Shown piece by piece: positions 59,507-64,000 of a stretch of DNA of 64,000 nucleotides; position 1 is the first letter of the stretch, and each line of letters opens with the position of its first letter. The DNA is from Bacillus_AD sp047238185 (lineage in GTDB: Bacteria > Bacillota > Bacilli > Bacillales > DSM-1321), in contig NZ_JBDFMI010000001.1 in assembly GCF_047238185.1 (NCBI RefSeq), forward strand, positions 1,488,001 through 1,552,000. The letters run 5' to 3'. A program made the position numbers and the translations under genes. The notes beneath the pieces are model-generated. The model was not told where the DNA came from. It made no database searches and saw only the letters and a program-made list of their open reading frames with translations.

Positions 59507-61126
59507 TTATTTATACATTTCAGCTATCTGGTCTTGAAGTTCTTTATTATCCAGATATTCATCATATGTCATCATCTTATCGACAACGCCTTTAGGGGTA
59601 ATTTCGATAATACGGTTTGCGATTGTTTCAACAAACTGATGGTCATGCGATGCAAAAATCATAGAACCCTTATAAGAAGTCAATCCATTATTTAAGGCTG
59701 TGATCGATTCAAGATCCAAGTGGTTCGTCGGTTCATCCAACAACAATACATTCGCTCCACTGAGCATCATTTTTGATAGCATACAACGGACTTTTTCTCC
59801 TCCAGATAAAACGCTGGCTTTTTTCAACACTTCTTCGCCAGAGAACAGCATTCTGCCGAGGAAGCCGCGCAAGAAGCTTTCGCTATCATCTTGTGGCGAA
59901 TATTGGCGCAGCCAATCCACCAATGTAAGGTCGCATCCTTCAAAATACTCGGAGTTGTCATTAGGGAAGTATGCCTGGGTTGTAGTTACACCCCATTTAT
60001 AGCTGCCACTGTCCGCTTCCATTTCTCCGGCAAGAATCTTGAACAAGGTAGTCTTAGCTAATTCATTTCTGCCTACGATGGCAATTTTATCGCCTTTATT
60101 CATAATAAAGTTTATGTTATTGAGCAATTGCTCGCCTTCGATTGATTTAGAGATGTTTTCGACACGCAATAAATCATTTCCGACTTCACGGTCCTGAGTG
60201 AAGTTCACATAAGGATAACGGCGTGAAGAAGGTTGGATATCATCCAAAGAAATTTTGTCAAGCAGCTTTTTTCTTGATGTTGCTTGCTTCGATTTAGACG
60301 CATTGGCGCTAAATCGTGCAATGAAGTTCTGCAATTCTTTAATTTTTTCTTCTTTTTTCTTATTGGCTTCTTGTGATAACTTCAACACTAACTGGCTTGA
60401 TTCGTACCAGAAATCATAGTTGCCCACATAAATTTTAATTTTTCCGAAGTCAAGATCGGCAATGTGCGTACACACTTTATTTAAGAAGTGGCGGTCATGG
60501 GACACAACGATGACTGTGTTTTCAAAATTGATCAGGAATTCCTCCAGCCATTGGATTGCCTTAATGTCCAAGTGGTTGGTAGGCTCATCTAGAAGTAATA
60601 CATCAGGCTTGCCGAATAAAGCTTGAGCAAGCAATACTTTCACTTTTTCAGAACCGGTCAATTCAGCCATTTTCTTCGAATGAAGATCCTCTCCGATGCC
60701 AAGGCCTTTCAGAAGGATTGCTGCCTCTGATTCTGCTTCCCATCCGTTCAAGTCTGCGAATTCTCCTTCCAATTCTGCAGCGCGGATGCCATCTTCGTCG
60801 GAGAAGTCTTCCTTCATATATATAGCATCTTTTTCAAGCATAATATCATAAAGCTGCTTATGGCCCATAATAACGACTTTAAGCACTTCGTCTTCTTCAT
60901 ATTCAAAATGGTTTTGTTTCAAAACGGCTAATCGTTCATTCGGACCCATGGACACATCGCCTGTTTGCGCTTCTATTTCACCTGAAAGGATTTTCAGGAA
61001 AGTAGATTTTCCTGCGCCATTAGCTCCGATCAACCCGTAGCAATTTCCTGGTGTGAATTTAATATTTACATCTTCAAATAATTTACGGTCACCATACCGC
61101 AAGCTGACATTACTTACTGTAATCAT
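59507..61126 (-). CDS. ykpA: ABC-F family ATPase (YkpA / YbiT type)
   Basis: A 539-residue soluble protein with two ABC domains and no membrane part, the ABC-F class that acts on ribosomes. The first domain has Walker A GANGAGKSTF, signature LTGSEKVKVLLAQAL and Walker B VLLLDEPTNHLD. The linker is charged. The second domain has the degenerate Walker A GRNELAKTTLF, which I recall as usual for this subfamily, signature LSGGEKVRCML and a second LLLDEPTNHLD. Its size and features match Bacillus YkpA rather than antibiotic-resistance ABC-F proteins. No arrest-peptide leader is obvious upstream. Confidence 0.88.
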   Translation of the reverse strand: MITVSNVSLRYGDRKLFEDVNIKFTPGNCYGLIGANGAGKSTFLKILSGEIEAQTGDVSMGPNERLAVLKQNHFEYEEDEVLKVVIMGHKQLYDIMLEKDAIYMKEDFSDEDGIRAAELEGEFADLNGWEAESEAAILLKGLGIGEDLHSKKMAELTGSEKVKVLLAQALFGKPDVLLLDEPTNHLDIKAIQWLEEFLINFENTVIVVSHDRHFLNKVCTHIADLDFGKIKIYVGNYDFWYESSQLVLKLSQEANKKKEEKIKELQNFIARFSANASKSKQATSRKKLLDKISLDDIQPSSRRYPYVNFTQDREVGNDLLRVENISKSIEGEQLLNNINFIMNKGDKIAIVGRNELAKTTLFKILAGEMEADSGSYKWGVTTTQAYFPNDNSEYFEGCDLTLVDWLRQYSPQDDSESFLRGFLGRMLFSGEEVLKKASVLSGGEKVRCMLSKMMLSGANVLLLDEPTNHLDLESITALNNGLTSYKGSMIFASHDHQFVETIANRIIEITPKGVVDKMMTYDEYLDNKELQDQIAEMYK

Positions 61127-61289
61127 TCAGTGCATTCCTCCATAAAACGTTAATATATCAAGTTTTTTGAGCATATAGAAATGTAGATGAGCAAAGGCTC
61201 AAAAACCATTGTTCACGATTGTGTTTATATTCATCTATATCGTCAAGTTATTGTATCATTTACAAAGCGTCACGTAAACATTGTGAGGC

Positions 61290-61318
61290 GCGGCTTTTAG
61301 GGAAACAAGCCGCTTTTT
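61290..61318 (+). terminator. orphan terminator-like hairpin
   Basis: GCGGCTT (61290-61296) and AAGCCGC (61307-61313) then five T, in a region without a rightward gene. A second perfect hairpin, GAGCCTTTTCCA / TGGAAAAGGCTC (61371-61397), lies 53 bases further on. Confidence 0.5.
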
Positions 61319-61466
61319 AAGGCGGTTTATATAGGATTGGCATTGCAGAAGAGGGCAATTTACAAGAAAGGAGCCTTTTCCATTTTGGAAAAGGCTCACT
61401 TTATACAGATATGAACGGACATATTATTGTCTCTGCCATAGTTCAAAACGGATAATATTTTTCTTT

Positions 61467-61584
61467 GGGCTGCAAGCGCCATCCCCTCGAGGTCTTAAGT
61501 CAGTCTCTGTTAAAGGCAAACCCCAGCCTTTAAGCAGAGCCCACCTTAAGCTTGTCGGGGATAAACAGGCGCTTTCCGCTTTTG
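61467..61584. repeat. dispersed Bacillus-type hairpin repeat
   Basis: About 118 bases forming a long imperfect inverted repeat. GCAAGCGCC..CCCCTCGAGG..CTTAAG on one side meets CTTAAGCTTGTCGGGG..GGCGCTTTCCGCTTTT on the other. I recall near-identical elements scattered in intergenic regions of Bacillus and relatives. It lies directly after the RsbR-like gene stop codon and may act as its terminator. No coding potential is seen. Confidence 0.65.
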
Positions 61585-61585
61585 T

Positions 61586-62425
61586 TTATATATGTTCAAT
61601 TTCTTTTAAGGCTTGGGCAAGGGACGATGTTGTGTGTACCTGGCTAAAGGTCAGCCCGAGTTGAATGGCCGTTTGGGCTATTTCAGGTCGGATGCCTGAA
61701 ATGGTAGAGCTTACTCCTATTAAACGCAATGCTTTAATAAGATTGAATAGTTCATGGGCGACCATGGTGTCAATGATGGCGACACCTGATAAATCGATGC
61801 ATAAAACTTCGATGTTTTTATTGGCGCATTGATTTAGCGTTTGTTCCATAATAATTTTGGCTCTTGCTGTATCGATATCACCCACTAATGGCAACAATGC
61901 TTTTTGTTCCTGAAGCAGAATGATCGGTGAACTTAGCTCGGCAATCATTTCTTTTTGGGCTTCCATTTGCTTCATTGTATTTTTATGATAGTTTTCGATG
62001 AAGATCGTTACAGAAATATCAATTGCCTTGACAACAATATCAAACCATCGGAAGAAATCCTCAGTGGATAGCTCTTTGCAGTGGATATCCACAAATTTCT
62101 TAATATATTTCAAAAGGATATGTTGACAATTAATATACTCTCGAACCACATGCTGTAAAGGCGTGTTCAAATGCTTTGGATCACTGGCCAAATCCTTGGA
62201 CCATTGTTTGAATTCATTATCGAGATAGGATTCTTCACGAATGAAGATTTGATATACATGTCTGAAATAATCCTGGTTTTGTTGCTTAAGCTCCTTGATT
62301 ACTACGGGATCTTTTGCAGCATAAACTGATTTTGGATCATCTTCATTCAGTGAACTATACCATTCTTCGGTCAGTTTGTCTGTGTGTTGCTTAAGATACT
62401 CGTATAAATCGGTATTTCTATGCAT
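61586..62425 (-). CDS. RsbR-type STAS-domain stressosome protein
   Basis: A 279-residue cytosolic protein. The N-terminal 160 residues form a helical sensor region of the RsbR type (globin-like fold). The C-terminal STAS domain contains IEVLCIDLSGVAIIDTMVAH and SGIRPEIAQTAIQLGL; Thr residues in DT and AQT correspond to the sites phosphorylated by RsbT in RsbR. It is probably a paralogue of RsbRB-RD (YkoB, YojH, YqhA type), a subunit of the stressosome that controls the general stress response. No rsbS or rsbT is next to it, typical for such paralogues. Confidence 0.87.
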   Translation of the reverse strand: MHRNTDLYEYLKQHTDKLTEEWYSSLNEDDPKSVYAAKDPVVIKELKQQNQDYFRHVYQIFIREESYLDNEFKQWSKDLASDPKHLNTPLQHVVREYINCQHILLKYIKKFVDIHCKELSTEDFFRWFDIVVKAIDISVTIFIENYHKNTMKQMEAQKEMIAELSSPIILLQEQKALLPLVGDIDTARAKIIMEQTLNQCANKNIEVLCIDLSGVAIIDTMVAHELFNLIKALRLIGVSSTISGIRPEIAQTAIQLGLTFSQVHTTSSLAQALKEIEHI

Positions 62426-62612
62426 GTTTCTTACTCCTCGCCAATTGTATAAGATGGATGTAACTAAAATGAAGACGGTTGTTTGTTCCGCGATAGAGCA
62501 GAACGGTAAAACGATAACTATAATTTCATTAAACCAGTTTCTGACTTATGACACAATTTTTAAGGTATGCTTACTAAAAAAAGAAATAGCAAGGCTAATG
62601 TTGGGTGTAGTG

Positions 62613-62634
62613 TTAATCAAGTTTTTCACTTAGA
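62613..62634 (+). repeat. direct repeat, copy A
   Basis: TTAATCAAGTTTTTCACTT followed by AGA; matched by copy B at 62820 with one inserted G. Confidence 0.6.
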
Positions 62635-62819
62635 ATACACGCTTTAGGAATAAGGTAGATATTTAATTCTTATTGAATAGATATGTAATTGAATTGAAAA
62701 AGGATTATCTTATTTTATGGCGAAATGAGTATAAAAAAGGATTTAACTGGAGCAATGCTGAAGAAAGTGAAACGAATGTTCTCTATTAATGTATGGTAGA
62801 AAACCAAACGATTTGTAAC

Positions 62820-62842
62820 TTAATCAAGTTTTGTCACTTAGA
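62820..62842 (+). repeat. direct repeat, copy B
   Basis: TTAATCAAGTTTTGTCACTT followed by AGA; 207 bases after copy A and upstream of the glyoxalase pseudogene. Confidence 0.6.
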
Positions 62843-62900
62843 TAAAGGAGTATTTAACAATGATTTTGAGACTGTAATGTAAGAAAGGATAAGAAAAATA

Positions 62901-63278
62901 ATGAAATTAAGATTGGAATTATTTGTTGAAAGTATAGAAAAATCATTGGAGTTTTATGTTGATGTTTTGGGGTTTAATGCCCCAAAAGAGACTAAAGGAA
63001 ATTACACATCCGTTACAAAAGGAGATGTAGTATTAGGCTTAGGGAAAATGGAAACATTACCAGCATTTCATCCCCTCAAAGTTTCATCTAACGATCAATA
63101 AATCGGTTTAGGAGTTGAAATCGTTTTCGAAGTTGAAGATGTAAAAGATGTATATAATACCGTACTTAGAAAAGGGTATGCCATCCAGGCTGGATTAACC
63201 AAAAGGCCTTGGGGAATGATTGATTTTAGAATCATCGATCCAGATGGATACTATCTAAGAATTACATCATGCGAATAA
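62901..63278 (+). pseudogene. glyoxalase / VOC-family gene interrupted by one in-frame stop
   Basis: A frame of 126 codons from the ATG at 62901 to the TAA at 63276-63278, broken only by a TAA at 63099-63101. The first part (KLRLELFVESIEKSLEFYVD, LGFNAPKETKG) and the second part (IGLGVEIVFEVEDVKDVYNT, PWGMIDFRIIDPDGYYLRI) are the two halves of a VOC fold (glyoxalase, bleomycin resistance or dioxygenase relatives). AGAAAGGAT precedes the start. A single base change, plausibly CAA or GAA to TAA, would explain the break. Confidence 0.75.
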
Positions 63279-63437
63279 TATGGTTTTTTGCTTATGGGTA
63301 AGATAATTTAACGTATTTTGTTGTGGTTTCTATTAGATAAAAATGGTATTTTAGTTGAATAAAGAGATCTATGTATTTAAATTCTATTATTAGAAGAGTT
63401 GTTAAATGAAGGGCTAAGTTCTTATGGGGGAGTTAGA

Positions 63438-64000
63438 ATGTACAAGCATATAATTTGGGATTTTGATGGAACGCTTTTTAATACATATCCGGTGATGGCA
63501 AGCATATTCCAGGAAGCTCTTAAAGAACAAGAAATAGAAGAGCCTTTAGTGGGAATAGTTAAACAAATGAAGATATCTGCGTCATCTGCAATGAACTACT
63601 ATGAAAAAAAGTATCATATTGATAACAATTTTATTATTAAATATAAAAGGCGAAAAAAAGAAGCAGAATTAACATTATCCAAACCATTTGATGAAATAAT
63701 CGAAATTTGTAAATATATTCATACAACCAATAGAAAAAATTATTTATTTACGCATCGTGGAGATTCTTCGATAGAATTACTTAAAAAGTACGGTTTATAT
63801 ATTTATTTTTCTGATTTTATCACAGCTAAACAAGGATTTGAAAGAAAACCAAGTCCGGATGCAATTCATTACCTAATAAACAAATATAGTATGGTCCGTT
63901 CAGAATCTATTATGATCGGTGATAGGGATTTAGATTTATTATCTGGAAAAAACGCGGGGATAAGTGCTTGTTATTTTACCGAAGGAAATAATGAAAATAA
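63438..64000 (+). CDS. HAD-family phosphatase, phosphoglycolate-phosphatase-like (cut by window end)
   Basis: The first 187 residues or so of a haloacid dehalogenase-fold hydrolase. Motif I is IIWDFDGTLFNT with the nucleophile Asp; motif II is YLFTHRG, with Thr at the usual Ser/Thr position. Motif III is the Lys in RKPSPDAIHY and motif IV is SIMIGDRDLDLLSG. The helical cap is of the small C1 type. Such enzymes remove phosphate from small metabolites. ATGGGGGAG precedes the ATG. The frame is still open at the window edge. Confidence 0.85.
   Translation, partial: MYKHIIWDFDGTLFNTYPVMASIFQEALKEQEIEEPLVGIVKQMKISASSAMNYYEKKYHIDNNFIIKYKRRKKEAELTLSKPFDEIIEICKYIHTTNRKNYLFTHRGDSSIELLKKYGLYIYFSDFITAKQGFERKPSPDAIHYLINKYSMVRSESIMIGDRDLDLLSGKNAGISACYFTEGNNEN

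Larger units (their letters stand above)
62426..62900. other. intergenic region with weak remnants
   Basis: The region holds a frame from the ATG at 62455 (MDVTKMKTVVCSAIEQNGKT to a TAG at about 62633) without a clear RBS and of no known family, plus a pair of short direct repeats. It looks like eroded sequence rather than a working gene. Confidence 0.35.

Noticed and set aside
59507..61126. Antibiotic-resistance ABC-F (Vga/Lsa/OptrA type)
   Set aside because: Length, linker and the degenerate second Walker A resemble the housekeeping YkpA/YbiT group.

Overview
The window looks like a chromosomal segment of a member of the Bacillaceae. The protein families are typical of Bacillus relatives: YtiB-type carbonic anhydrase, the YojN/YojO pair, YitJ, OdhA/OdhB, YkvT, YplQ, YkpA-type ABC-F and an RsbR paralogue. 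Ribosome-binding sites are strong GGAGG type, GTG and TTG starts are frequent, terminators are of the intrinsic hairpin plus U-run type, and there is an S-box (SAM-I) leader. The species cannot be fixed from the sequence alone.

Layout. 1-7.5 kb: end of an unknown gene, ytiB, a NUDIX gene, dapF, the MoxR ATPase/VWA pair, a PAP2 phosphatase and mscL. 7.6-14.3 kb: a SAM-riboswitch operon of a MetI/MetC-type PLP enzyme, yitJ and metH, which together supply homocysteine, methyl-THF and the B12-dependent methyl transfer. 14.5-15.5 kb: decayed sequence. 15.5-24.5 kb: a large secreted beta-propeller protein, then a LacI regulator behind two palindromic operators, followed by kdgK, kdgA, a D-threonine-aldolase-fold PLP enzyme, a RidA protein and a GntP permease. 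I interpret this last set as a pathway for an amino sugar acid, most simply D-glucosaminate: import, deaminating dehydration to KDG, phosphorylation, and aldol cleavage.

24.5-39.1 kb is an accessory island. It is visibly more AT-rich and holds about twenty small genes and gene remnants (PhzF isomerase, UDG-like, YbaK-type, three GNATs, NUDIX, small membrane and secreted proteins). Nearly every gap carries the same family of short repeats: a core close to ACAAACGGGGCAGGWTAG, often present twice around a terminator-like hairpin. The arrangement resembles an integron cassette array that has lost, or never had, a linked integrase. One core is interrupted exactly inside its conserved GGCAGGT/TAG sequence by a group II intron with its own reverse transcriptase (34499-36441). 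I regard this repeat-linked array as the most interesting object in the window.

39.2-64 kb returns to core-type genes: a flavin disulfide oxidoreductase, a P-type calcium ATPase, a polysaccharide deacetylase, odhA-odhB, a SleB-like hydrolase, an SF1 helicase, an LCP protein, a hemolysin III family membrane protein, an APH-family kinase behind an orphan leader RNA, a small gene and adhE that share Rex-like boxes, an ABC-F ATPase, an RsbR-type STAS protein, a glyoxalase pseudogene and the start of a HAD phosphatase cut by the window edge.
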